Source: Spongiibacteraceae bacterium (GTDB taxonomy: Bacteria > Pseudomonadota > Gammaproteobacteria > Pseudomonadales > PIVM01). Taken from it: a stretch of 16,824 nt of DNA. Numbering within the stretch: position 1 is the stretch's first letter; every line of letters begins with the position of its first letter. Below are positions 6,604 through 14,600 of the stretch, in pieces. Both the position numbers and the translations under genes were made by a program. Below the pieces are notes generated by a model that worked only from the letters and a program-made list of their open reading frames with translations, was not told where the DNA came from and did not search any database. The stretch covers positions 1 through 16,824 of the forward strand of contig JAUXDF010000023.1 of assembly GCA_030618505.1 (NCBI GenBank), read 5' to 3'.

Positions 6604-8181
6604 ATGTCTCAAAATATCCATTCGCAGCGTTTGTTAATTCTCGATTTTGGCTCGCAGTACACTCAGTTAATCGCTCGTCGTGTGCGTGAGGCGGGTGTGT
6701 ATAGTGAAATTCACCCTTACGATATGGATGAGGCGGAGATTAAGGCCTTTAACCCTCTCGGTATTATTCTTTCCGGTGGTCCTGAAACGGTAACGGGCAG
6801 TGATACGCCGCGTGCACCGCAGATGGTATTTGAACTGGGTGTGCCTGTTTTAGGTATTTGCTATGGCATGCAGACTATGGCGGAGCAGCTCGGCGGTAAG
6901 GTGGAGAGTGCCAGCAAGCACGAGTTTGGTTATGCGAAAGTTGAGGCGCATGGTCATAGTCGTTTGTTGGATGATATTTGTGATCATCGCAGTGATAGTG
7001 GTGAGATGTTGCTGGATGTCTGGATGAGTCACGGAGATAAAGTGGTTGATATGCCAGCGGGCTTTCAGCTGATGGCGGCAACAGCAAGTGCGCCTATCGC
7101 GGGTATGTTTAATTCTGATAAGAATTTGTATGCAGTCCAGTTTCATCCGGAGGTGACTCATACCCAGCAGGGGCAGCGTATTATTGAGCGTTTTGTGCTG
7201 GATATTTGTGGCTGTGATGGTTTGTGGACGGCGAAGAATATTATTGATGATGCGATTGCTACGGTTAAAGAGCAGGTCGGCGATGATCATGTGATTTTGG
7301 GTTTGTCCGGTGGTGTTGATTCTTCGGTGGTGGCGGCAATGTTGCACCGTGCGATTGGCGATCAGTTGACCTGTGTTTTTGTGGATAACGGCTTGTTGCG
7401 CCTGCATGAGGGCGATCAGGTGATGGAGATGTTTGACAAAAATATGGGCGTGAAGGTGATTCGTGTTGATGCCCAGGATTTGTTTTTAGGTCGTTTAGCA
7501 GGGGTGAGTGATCCGGAGCAGAAGCGCAAGATTATTGGTAATACTTTTATCGAGTTGTTCGATGAAGAGGCCGGTAAAATCGACAATGCAAGATGGCTGG
7601 CGCAGGGAACTATTTATCCTGACGTGATTGAGTCGGCGGCGTCAAAGCACGGTAAAGCTCATGTGATTAAATCCCACCATAATGTTGGTGGTTTGCCTGA
7701 GGATATGAAGCTCGGTCTTGTTGAACCGTTGCGTGAGTTGTTTAAGGACGAGGTGCGCAAGATTGGTCTGGAGTTGGGTCTTCCTTACGATATGGTTTAT
7801 CGTCATCCTTTTCCAGGCCCTGGTTTGGGTGTCAGAATTCTCGGCGAAGTGAAAAAAGAATATGCTGATGTGCTGCGTGAAGCTGATGCGATTTTTATGG
7901 AGGAGTTGCATAATGCGGATTACTATCATAAAACCAGTCAGGCTTTTGCGGTGTTTATGCCGGTTAAGTCGGTCGGTGTAGTGGGCGATGGTCGTCGTTA
8001 CGCTTGGGTGATTAGTCTGCGGGCGGTAGAGACGATTGATTTTATGACTGCTCGCTGGGCCCATTTGCCTTATGAGTTGCTGGAAAAAATCTCCAGTAGA
8101 ATTATTAATGAAATTGCTGATGTATCACGTGTCGCCTACGATATATCCAGTAAACCTCCCGCCACCATTGAGTGGGAATAG
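6604..8181 (+). CDS. guaA: GMP synthase, glutamine-hydrolysing
   Basis: GuaA aminates XMP to GMP using ATP and glutamine. The 525-residue protein has the expected two-part build. The N-terminal class I glutamine amidotransferase contains GICYGMQ with nucleophile Cys86 and QFHPEV with His181 and Glu183. The ATP-pyrophosphatase domain begins with the P-loop LSGGVDSS (residues 234-241). The C-terminal dimerisation domain ends in KPPATIEWE, typical of the family. All key residues and the length match E. coli GuaA. The ATG at 6604 is the family start, with only a weak CAGAG ribosome site. It is normally cotranscribed with guaB; here a palindromic element intervenes. Confidence 0.98.
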   Translation: MSQNIHSQRLLILDFGSQYTQLIARRVREAGVYSEIHPYDMDEAEIKAFNPLGIILSGGPETVTGSDTPRAPQMVFELGVPVLGICYGMQTMAEQLGGKVESASKHEFGYAKVEAHGHSRLLDDICDHRSDSGEMLLDVWMSHGDKVVDMPAGFQLMAATASAPIAGMFNSDKNLYAVQFHPEVTHTQQGQRIIERFVLDICGCDGLWTAKNIIDDAIATVKEQVGDDHVILGLSGGVDSSVVAAMLHRAIGDQLTCVFVDNGLLRLHEGDQVMEMFDKNMGVKVIRVDAQDLFLGRLAGVSDPEQKRKIIGNTFIELFDEEAGKIDNARWLAQGTIYPDVIESAASKHGKAHVIKSHHNVGGLPEDMKLGLVEPLRELFKDEVRKIGLELGLPYDMVYRHPFPGPGLGVRILGEVKKEYADVLREADAIFMEELHNADYYHKTSQAFAVFMPVKSVGVVGDGRRYAWVISLRAVETIDFMTARWAHLPYELLEKISSRIINEIADVSRVAYDISSKPPATIEWE

Positions 8182-8242
8182 ATTGCTCGCAACGGTCTCT
8201 CTCAGGTTGGTCTGTTAGCGACTTACAAGAAAGTTGCGGCTC

Positions 8243-8264
8243 CGTGGTTTATATATAAGCCACG
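8243..8264. terminator. Stem-loop after guaA (possible weak terminator or operator)
   Basis: A 22-bp dyad (CGTGGTTTAT / ATAAGCCACG, one G-T pair, 2-base loop) lies 61 bp after the guaA stop. No T-run follows on the plus strand. It also sits across the -35 region of the toxin-antitoxin promoter, so it could instead be a second regulatory site. Confidence 0.4.
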
Positions 8265-8269
8265 TATTG

Positions 8270-8278
8270 TGCTATATT
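8270..8278 (+). promoter_or_regulatory. Extended -10 promoter of the toxin-antitoxin pair
   Basis: TGC followed by TATATT (8273-8278) forms an extended -10 element. No good -35 is seen at 17 bp (TATATA), which is acceptable for extended -10 promoters. The start is predicted near 8284-8286, inside the palindrome at 8280-8302. Confidence 0.55.
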
Positions 8279-8279
8279 A

Positions 8280-8302
8280 AAGTTATCATGGGATGATAAC
8301 TT
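8280..8302. promoter_or_regulatory. Palindromic operator upstream of the toxin-antitoxin pair
   Basis: Perfect 9-bp arms AAGTTATCA and TGATAACTT flank a 5-base spacer TGGGA. The site covers the predicted transcription start and ends 21 bp before the toxin start codon. This is the position expected for autorepression by the antitoxin. The repressor identity is inferred from adjacency. Confidence 0.65.
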
Positions 8303-8323
8303 GTTCTGCAGGAGGGCAGATTG

Positions 8324-8680
8324 GTGGTTTCAAGGAGAGTGGATGTTGGTCTGGAAACACTCTTGAGTCTTGATGGCGAAGTTTACCCAATGGATAACGG
8401 GTATTGGACGCAGTTCAGAGTGAAGAGGGTCGTGCAGAGCAAGTATATTCCGCACGGCATTGATTATTCGCTGACGATGCATGACCGGAGCAATCGAAGA
8501 ATACTTGGTTACGATAATGCCCACAGGGCAAAGCTCAAACGAAAGAAGTATGGAGCAAAGCGGATTGAGTGGGATCATAAGCACGACAGGGAAAAAGTCA
8601 GTGACTATGAGTTTGAAGGTGCGGGGCAGTTGCTCGATGATTTCTGGAAAGATGTAAACCGCATACTAAGCGGAACATAG
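8324..8680 (+). CDS. TumE-family (DUF6516-like) toxin
   Basis: This protein of about 118 residues resembles the TumE toxin family. The N-terminal half is a beta-rich region, followed by a charged middle with YDNAHR and a basic KLKRKKY stretch. Next come WDHKHDR and an acidic, helical end with LLDDFWKDVNRIL. The HxH motif and the aromatic C-terminal helix are recurrent in this family. An optimal AGGAGG (8310-8315) sits 8 bases before GTG 8324 and 5 bases before TTG 8321, so the start could be either. The antitoxin-like gene follows after 8 bp, in toxin-first order. The family assignment is from remembered sequence features; the molecular activity is not established here. Confidence 0.72.
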   Translation: MVSRRVDVGLETLLSLDGEVYPMDNGYWTQFRVKRVVQSKYIPHGIDYSLTMHDRSNRRILGYDNAHRAKLKRKKYGAKRIEWDHKHDREKVSDYEFEGAGQLLDDFWKDVNRILSGT

Positions 8681-8688
8681 AGGCAAGA

Positions 8689-9096
8689 ATGCTTACTAAA
8701 GTCATGAAGGTTGGGGTTATTTCTAGAGAAGCCTACCAAAAGCGGACGGTTGCCATCGCGAAGGGTGAATACAAGCCACGAAAAGATGAGCCGAAGGTTT
8801 GGTTTGAATCGTTGCAGTCGATGTCCCAGGTATTAAGCAGTGATAATCAGGCATTGTTAAAAACGATTATTGAACATAAACCTCGTTCTCTAGCGGAGTT
8901 GGAGCGGCTGAGCAAACGGAAAAAATCGAATTTGTCACGCACCCTTAAAACCTTGGAAAGGTATGGCATTGTAGAACTGCCTAAGGAGAACGGGCGGCTC
9001 ATACCCAAGGTAAAAGCGACAGACTTCAAGGTTGAGTTTGGTTTGCATTACAGCAGGCTGGTGCCGAATGAAGTGGAAAGTACCGCGACATGCTAG
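8689..9096 (+). CDS. Winged-helix antitoxin/regulator (COG4190/MarR-like) paired with TumE
   Basis: This 135-residue protein is a winged helix-turn-helix regulator. Residues about 33-50 carry the conserved PKVWFESLQSMSQVLS segment. Residues 54-110 form the DNA-binding domain, with a SLAELERLSKRKKSNLSRTL helix-turn-helix, the KTLERYGIVEL helix and the wing to IPKVKA. The pattern fits COG4190-type predicted regulators that often follow TumE toxins. The ATG at 8689 lies 8 bp after the toxin stop with AGAGG just upstream, so the two genes are cotranscribed and probably translationally coupled. It likely neutralises the toxin and represses at the palindrome 8280-8302. Both roles are inferred from context. 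Confidence 0.75.
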   Translation: MLTKVMKVGVISREAYQKRTVAIAKGEYKPRKDEPKVWFESLQSMSQVLSSDNQALLKTIIEHKPRSLAELERLSKRKKSNLSRTLKTLERYGIVELPKENGRLIPKVKATDFKVEFGLHYSRLVPNEVESTATC

Positions 9097-9130
9097 GGCA
9101 CTTACTCACTATTTTTCATGGTGTCGATAC

Positions 9131-9145
9131 TTATGATTATCATAA
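9131..9145. promoter_or_regulatory. Short palindrome upstream of tadA
   Basis: TTATGAT and ATCATAA flank a single T, a perfect 7-bp-arm dyad 62 bp before the tadA start. It is AT-rich and could be an operator or lie in a promoter. It shares the TGAT/ATCA half-site core with the operator at 8280-8302, but the spacing differs. Confidence 0.3.
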
Positions 9146-9207
9146 AACCTGGGCTACTACTGGCCTTTCACTGCTTATTGATAATCGAGTGGGGTTAGAT
9201 TGCCAGC

Positions 9208-9687
9208 ATGCGGGCTGAGCAATCTGATCAGTATTGGATGGAGCAGGCGCTAGGGCTAGCCGCAAAAGCACGAGCCCTTGATGAAGTGCCCGTCGGGGCT
9301 GTTGTTGTGCTTGATAATGAGATTATCGGGCGGGGCTGGAATCAGCCTATCTCTTCCCATGATCCTTCGGCTCATGCTGAAATAATGGCCTTGCGCGATG
9401 CGGGGCAGAAGGTCGGTAATTATCGTCTGATTAATAGCACTCTTTACGTCACCATCGAACCTTGCGCCATGTGCGCCGGGGCTTTAGTTCATGCGCGGGT
9501 GGCACGGGTGGTTTACGGTGCAAAAGAGCCCAAATCCGGTGTGGCGGAGAGTAATTTGCAGTTTTTCTCGCAGGGATTTTTGAATCATCAACTTGAGCTT
9601 GAAGGAGGCGTTTGCGAGGAAGCTTGCAGTGATATGATCAGGGCGTTTTTCAGGCAGAGGCGTTTAAGCAAAAAAGCGCAAGTCTAA
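9208..9687 (+). CDS. tadA: tRNA-specific adenosine deaminase TadA
   Basis: TadA converts the wobble adenosine A34 of tRNA-Arg(ACG) to inosine. The 159-residue protein has the zinc-binding cytidine/deoxycytidylate deaminase motifs: HAE (His56, Glu58 as proton shuttle) and PCAMC (Cys86, Cys89). VPVGAVVV and the NYRLINSTLYVT strand match the family. ATG 9208 is the first start in frame, since an in-frame TAG lies at 9196. The ribosome site is poor (GGGG, 13 bases upstream), and ATG 9238 would also keep the catalytic domain. The gene converges on mltF with 9 bp between the stop codons. Confidence 0.95.
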   Translation: MRAEQSDQYWMEQALGLAAKARALDEVPVGAVVVLDNEIIGRGWNQPISSHDPSAHAEIMALRDAGQKVGNYRLINSTLYVTIEPCAMCAGALVHARVARVVYGAKEPKSGVAESNLQFFSQGFLNHQLELEGGVCEEACSDMIRAFFRQRRLSKKAQV

Positions 9688-9700
9688 GGCTCAGCTTTAG
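9684..9700. terminator. Dyad overlapping both the tadA and mltF stop codons
   Basis: A short inverted repeat (CTAAGGCT / AGCTTTAG, one G-T pair) spans both stop codons of the convergent genes. It is the only dyad at this junction and might act as a weak bidirectional terminator. No T-run is present. Confidence 0.3.
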
Positions 9701-11238
9701 AGGATGTTTGAAAACTCTGGTAGCGAGCTAGTGTCAAAGCTGATTAGAGCTTCCTGTTCTTGTGGCGCTTTTGGTAGGCTGCTTGGCAGGTTGTCTGTTG
9801 CTTGTGCCGCCAGCTGTTCTTCTGTGGTGGGGAAGCTCCAGCTCAACAAATCATGGTAGTGACGAATATGCTGTACATAGCTGACGGGTTCGGCGCCACG
9901 AGCATAACCATGACGGGTATAGGCGTACCAGACTTTACGCTGTAGCAGTGGCAGGCGCTGTTTAACGTCAACCCACTTGTTGGGGTCGTCGCCCTGAAAT
10001 TCGGTGATTTCACGGGCATCTTCTACATGACCGCGCCCTACATTGTAGGCTGCCAGGGCAAACCAGGTGCGATCCGGTTCGGGTATCGATGAATCCAATT
10101 TTGCGTAGATTTTTTTAAAGTAGCCAGCACCACCGCGCAGGCTTTGCTCGGCATTGAGGCGGTTGGTGACGCCCATTTCTTTGGAGGTGATTCGAGTCAG
10201 CATCATCATGCCACGTACGCCGGTGGGGGATTTTGCTCTGGGGTTCCAGTGTGATTCGCGGTAGGAAATAGCTGCCAGTAAGCGCCAGTCCATCTGGTAT
10301 TCCTGGGCGATTTGCTGAATCAGTTGTTGGTATTTTGGTAATCTTTTCTTAACGTTCTTGTTGAAGGTGCGTGAGCCTATTTGTTTGACTTCATCTGCTG
10401 CGCCATAAAAACGCTCCTTTAGATGAGCGAGCATGCCTTCCTGTTTGGTTTTTTGGAAAAACTTCTGCATGGATTGATATAGTGCGCTGTTGCTGTCCTT
10501 ATCCATCGCCCACGCCATTGCTTCGGGGGCGGAGATGTCGAAGGCCACCCGCAGGGACTGGAAGTAGCCGCGTTGTACCTTGAATTCATTGGAATCAACG
10601 ATGGTGTAATCGATTTCGCCGCGGTCGAGCATTTCCAGTAGGTCGTTGGTATCAAGTTCGGTGGTTTCATGCCAGCTGAGCTGGGGGTGATCTTTCTTCA
10701 GTGCTTGTAGTCGCTCGGAGTGGCTACTGTGACCAAGCACTAGTAGCTTTCCTTTTGAAATATCATCAATGGTGCGTGGTGCTGTTTGGCCGGCACGATA
10801 CAGCAGTTGCTGGCGAATGCTCAGATAAGGCGTTGAAAACTTGAGGTGCTTTTTACGACCCTCGGTGATAGTCAGTCCTGCGGCGGCAATATGTGCCTGA
10901 TTGTTGTGCAGGGCAGCGAACATCTCTTCCAGGCTGTCGACGCTGATGATTTCAAGTTCAACCCCCAGGTCATTGGCAAATTCCTGGGCTAAAATATATT
11001 CAAATCCGTTGGGTCCCTGGCTGTCTTGAAAGTAGGTCGTTGGGCTAACGCGGGTGATTACCTTGAGTGTGCCTTGTTGTTGCACGGTTTCTATTGAGGA
11101 AGTACTTTTACAGGCGGTAAGTGCAATAGTGAGTACAAGCAGCAATAGCAATACTTTGATACCCGGGTTGATCCGGCTACCTGACTTACAGCCAGGGAGG
11201 CTGCTTGCTTGGCAATGCGCTGTCTGCGTTGATATCAA
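9697..11238 (-). CDS. mltF: Membrane-bound lytic murein transglycosylase F
   Basis: MltF cleaves peptidoglycan glycan strands non-hydrolytically at the outer membrane. The 513-residue product has a hydrophobic signal (about 28-42) ending in the lipobox LTAC, with Cys43 as the lipidated residue. Residues about 55-280 are an SBP_bac_3-type regulatory domain (TYFQDSQGPNGFEYIL, GLTITEGRKKHLKFS). The SLT catalytic domain starts near 300; the catalytic acid is Glu328 in SYRESHW, followed by GVRGMMMLT and AAYNVGRGH. No ATG precedes the signal in frame. TTG 11238, with AGG 7 bases upstream, is the best start, giving an unusually long n-region of 28 residues. TTG 11151 inside the signal is a weaker option. 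Confidence 0.93.
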   Translation of the reverse strand: MISTQTAHCQASSLPGCKSGSRINPGIKVLLLLLVLTIALTACKSTSSIETVQQQGTLKVITRVSPTTYFQDSQGPNGFEYILAQEFANDLGVELEIISVDSLEEMFAALHNNQAHIAAAGLTITEGRKKHLKFSTPYLSIRQQLLYRAGQTAPRTIDDISKGKLLVLGHSSHSERLQALKKDHPQLSWHETTELDTNDLLEMLDRGEIDYTIVDSNEFKVQRGYFQSLRVAFDISAPEAMAWAMDKDSNSALYQSMQKFFQKTKQEGMLAHLKERFYGAADEVKQIGSRTFNKNVKKRLPKYQQLIQQIAQEYQMDWRLLAAISYRESHWNPRAKSPTGVRGMMMLTRITSKEMGVTNRLNAEQSLRGGAGYFKKIYAKLDSSIPEPDRTWFALAAYNVGRGHVEDAREITEFQGDDPNKWVDVKQRLPLLQRKVWYAYTRHGYARGAEPVSYVQHIRHYHDLLSWSFPTTEEQLAAQATDNLPSSLPKAPQEQEALISFDTSSLPEFSNIL

Positions 11239-11294
11239 AATAATACCTAGTGATTATTCAATTGCAGCTATTTTATCCGCTTAAAATACAAACA

Positions 11295-11312
11295 GCTATC
11301 TTGACAGATAGC
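11295..11312. promoter_or_regulatory. Inverted repeat in the mltF upstream region
   Basis: GCTATCT and AGATAGC flank TGAC, a perfect 7-bp stem. With a 2-base bulge the pairing extends to AACA/TGTT. The site lies 57 bp upstream of the mltF start and contains a plus-strand TTGACA without a good -10. It could be an operator or a 5'-leader hairpin. Confidence 0.4.
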
Positions 11313-11365
11313 GCTGTTATTGATCCATATTCCCCGTTTGCGCTGTATGAAGGTCTCGCAATAAG

Positions 11366-11381
11366 TGTGATCTGCATCACA
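11366..11381. promoter_or_regulatory. CRP/Vfr-type binding site
   Basis: TGTGA-N6-TCACA is a perfect match to the CRP consensus core, with spacer TCTGCA close to the classic TCTAGA. Its centre lies 135 bp from the mltF start and 261 bp from purL. A plus-strand TATCAA at 11401-11406 is placed where a class II promoter -10 would be (start near 11413), but the match is modest. Which gene is controlled cannot be decided from sequence. Confidence 0.7.
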
Positions 11382-11506
11382 AAAAAATATTTTTTATGTA
11401 TATCAATAACTTTGCTGAATTATCTCAAGTAATTTGCAGGTTTAGAGCTTTCCATTGTAAGGTGGTTTTTTTCTTAGATGATTATGGAATAAGCAGATAA
11501 AAACCC

Positions 11507-11521
11507 TTAAGCTCGGCTTAA
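11507..11521. other. Small hairpin in the purL upstream region
   Basis: TTAAGC and GCTTAA flank TCG. On the minus strand the stem is followed by GGGTTTTT, so it resembles a weak terminator against leftward transcription from the purL side. Confidence 0.35.
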
Positions 11522-11569
11522 TTCGTACTTTGCCTTTCTTCAAATAATGAAATAGTAGGGCTGTTAACG

Positions 11570-11575
11570 TACAAT
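11570..11575 (+). promoter_or_regulatory. Candidate -10 box for purL
   Basis: TACAAT matches 5 of 6 consensus bases and lies 59 bp before the purL ATG. The -35 region at 16-18 bp spacing (TGAAAT/ATGAAA) is weak, so this is tentative. Confidence 0.35.
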
Positions 11576-11634
11576 GCGCGCCTGAAATACCTGTCCCTTT
11601 CTATAGATAAGCTAATTAGAGGCTGAACCTACAC

Positions 11635-14600
11635 ATGCTGATCCTGCGTGGTGCTCCCGCTCTTTCCGAGTTTCGACTGTCAAAATTACTTTCAACGCTG
11701 CAAGGCGGTATTAAGCAGATCGAGGGTTTGAGTGCTGAATATGTTCATTTTGCTGATCTGGATAAGGACCTTGATCAAGAGCAGCAAGGCATATTGGACG
11801 CCCTGTTAAGTTATGGGCCTAAGCAGGGTAATCAGCAGGGTAATCAGCCTCAAGGCGAAACCAGTGAGGGGCAGCTGATATTGGTGGTGCCTCGAGCGGG
11901 TACTATTTCGCCCTGGTCCAGCAAGGCAACTGATATAGCGCATAATTGTGGCCTGAAGACGGTGCACCGCCTGGAACGGGGCTTAGCCTATTACCTTAAA
12001 GCATCTCCATCGCTTAGCGAGTCGCAGCTCAAGGAAATTACTCCTCTCTTGCATGACCGAATGGTTGAAGTCCCCTTGGCTTCGCTGGACGATGCTGCGC
12101 AATTATTTAGTGTCGAGCAACCCGCGCCGCTAAGTCGGGTGGATATACTGAATGGTGGCAGAGAAGCCCTGATTGAGGCCAACAGCAGTTTGGGGCTGGC
12201 GCTGGCAGAGGATGAAATTGATTATCTGGTGGATAGCTTTAAGGAGCTGGGTCGCAACCCCACTGATGTTGAATTGATGATGTTTGCCCAAGCGAACTCT
12301 GAGCACTGTCGTCATAAAATATTTAATGCCAGCTGGACCATCGATGGCGAAAAGCAGTCACACTCGCTGTTTGGGATGATTAAAAATACTTATCAACTGG
12401 GTGGCGAAGATGTACTCAGCGCCTATGCCGATAACGCATCAGTTATTGCTGGCAGCAAAGCGGGGCGGTTTTTTCCAAAAGCTGGCAGTTGTGAATACGA
12501 TTATCATCAAGAAGATATTCATATTCTGATGAAAGTAGAAACCCATAATCACCCAACAGCGATAGCGCCTTTTCCCGGTGCGGGTACCGGCTCGGGTGGC
12601 GAAATTCGCGATGAAGGGGCGGTGGGCTCAGGTTCAAAACCGAAGGTGGGTTTGAGCGGATTTTCAGTGTCCAATTTGCAGATCCCCGAGTTTGAGCAAG
12701 CTTGGGAGCAGCCTTACGGTAAACCTGCGCGGATAGTGACGCCGCTGGATATTATGATTGAAGGGCCGGTAGGCGGTGCGGCGTTTAATAATGAGTTCGG
12801 TCGGCCTAACCTCTGTGGATATTTTCGAAGCTACGAACAAAGTGCTCAAGGTGCCAATGGCGAAGAGCTGCGTGGTTATCACAAGCCAATCATGATTGCC
12901 GGCGGTATGGGTAATATCCGCGCTGAGCATGTTGCTCAAAATGAGTTCTCTGCAGGCACGCAACTGGTTGTGTTAGGTGGTCCAGCCATGCTGATTGGTC
13001 TTGGTGGTGGTGCGGCCTCCTCGATGACTTCCGGTGCCAGTAGTGAGGATCTGGATTTTGCCTCAGTGCAGCGTCAAAACCCTGAAATCGAGCGCCGATG
13101 TCAGGAGGTGATTGATCGTTGCTGGCAGCAGGGCGAAGAAAATCCAATTGCTTTTATCCATGATGTCGGCGCCGGTGGGCTTTCTAATGCTTTCCCTGAG
13201 CTAGCCAAAGATGGTGGTTGTGGGGCTAAATTTGAACTGCGCAAGGTACCTAATGATGAGCCGGGGATGTCACCGCTAGCGATTTGGTGTAATGAATCGC
13301 AAGAGCGATATGTGCTGGCCATCAATAAAGAAGATCTTGCCAGGTTTGAGGCAATTTGTGAGCGTGAGCGTTGCCCTTACGCCGTTGTTGGTGAGGCCAT
13401 CGAGGAAAAACATCTTAGCGTTAGCGATTCACATTTTGACAATCAAGCGGTTGATCTGCCGATGCAGCTTTTGTTTGGTAAAGCACCAAAAATGCACCGG
13501 GATGTGGTTCGTCAATCGGTAAAACTCCCCGCGCTTGATTTGTCGGGTATTAAGCTCGCTGATGCACTTGAGCGTGTATTACGTCTGCCAACGGTTGCCA
13601 GTAAGCAGTTCTTAATTACTATCGGCGATCGTTCAGTAACAGGCATGGTTGCCCGTGACCAAATGGTGGGCCCTTGGCAAATACCGGTAGCTGATGCGGC
13701 CATTACCACCGCTTCCTATGATACCTGTGCCGGTGAAGTGATGTCGATGGGTGAGCGCTGCCCGCTGGCGCTGATTAATGCCCCCGCCTCGGGTCGCATG
13801 GCCATTGGTGAGGCCTTAACAAATATTGCTTCGGCGCCGATTGCCAAGCTGTCTGATATTAAATTGTCAGCAAACTGGATGTCTGCGGCCGGCCATCCCG
13901 GCGAAGATGAAAAACTTTATGATACCGTGAAGGCGGTGGGCATGGAGCTTTGCCCAGAATTGGGTCTGACTATTCCAGTGGGTAAAGATTCGATGTCTAT
14001 GCGAACCGCCTGGAATGAAGACGGCGAAGACAAAGCGGTGACATCTCCTCTTTCCTTGATTATTTCTGCCTTCGCACCGGTGACGGATGTTAGGCAACAG
14101 GTCACTCCTCAATTGCGCAGTGATTTAGGTGATACAGCGCTACTTTTTATCGATTTGGCGCAGGGAGAGCAGCGCTTGGGTGGCTCTGCACTGGCGCAGG
14201 TCTTTAATCAGTTGGGCTCAGTGGCACCGGATTTTGAAGACGCGGCTCGGTTTAAAGCTTTTTTTGCGGCTATGCAGTTGTGTCTCGCCGACAATTTAAT
14301 CACGGCTTATCATGATCGTTCCGACGGTGGTTTGATCACTACTTTGTTGGAAATGGCCTTTGCTGGTCATTGTGGCCTTTCCATTGATTTGAGTGAAGTG
14401 CTTGGTGGAAACAGTACTGAAGATCAACTAGCAGCACTGTTTAATGAAGAGCTTGGTGTCGTTCTTCAGGTTCGCAAAGACAAACTGGATACCTTGTTGA
14501 AGGTGTTCGCCGGGCAGGGCTTTGATGAAGGGATTTTTAATATTGGTGGTCTTGGTAGCGATGAGCGCATAGAGCTGGTCTGTCATGGCGAAACACTGAT

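Larger units (their letters stand above)
11239..11634. other. 396-bp divergent regulatory region between mltF and purL
   Basis: No credible gene is present; a 60-codon open frame at 11250-11432 lacks a ribosome site and family features. The region holds a dyad at the mltF start (11239-11258), a hairpin (11295-11312), a CRP-type site (11366-11381), a small hairpin (11507-11521) and a candidate purL -10 (11570-11575). Confidence 0.6.

Noticed and set aside
6358..6621. Minus-strand open frame of 87 codons over the guaB-guaA spacer
   Set aside because: It reads through both arms of the palindrome and overlaps the guaA start; no ribosome site or recognisable domain.
11250..11432. 60-codon plus-strand open frame in the mltF-purL gap
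   Set aside because: No ribosome site and low-complexity product; it spans the hairpin and CRP site, so it is better read as regulatory DNA.
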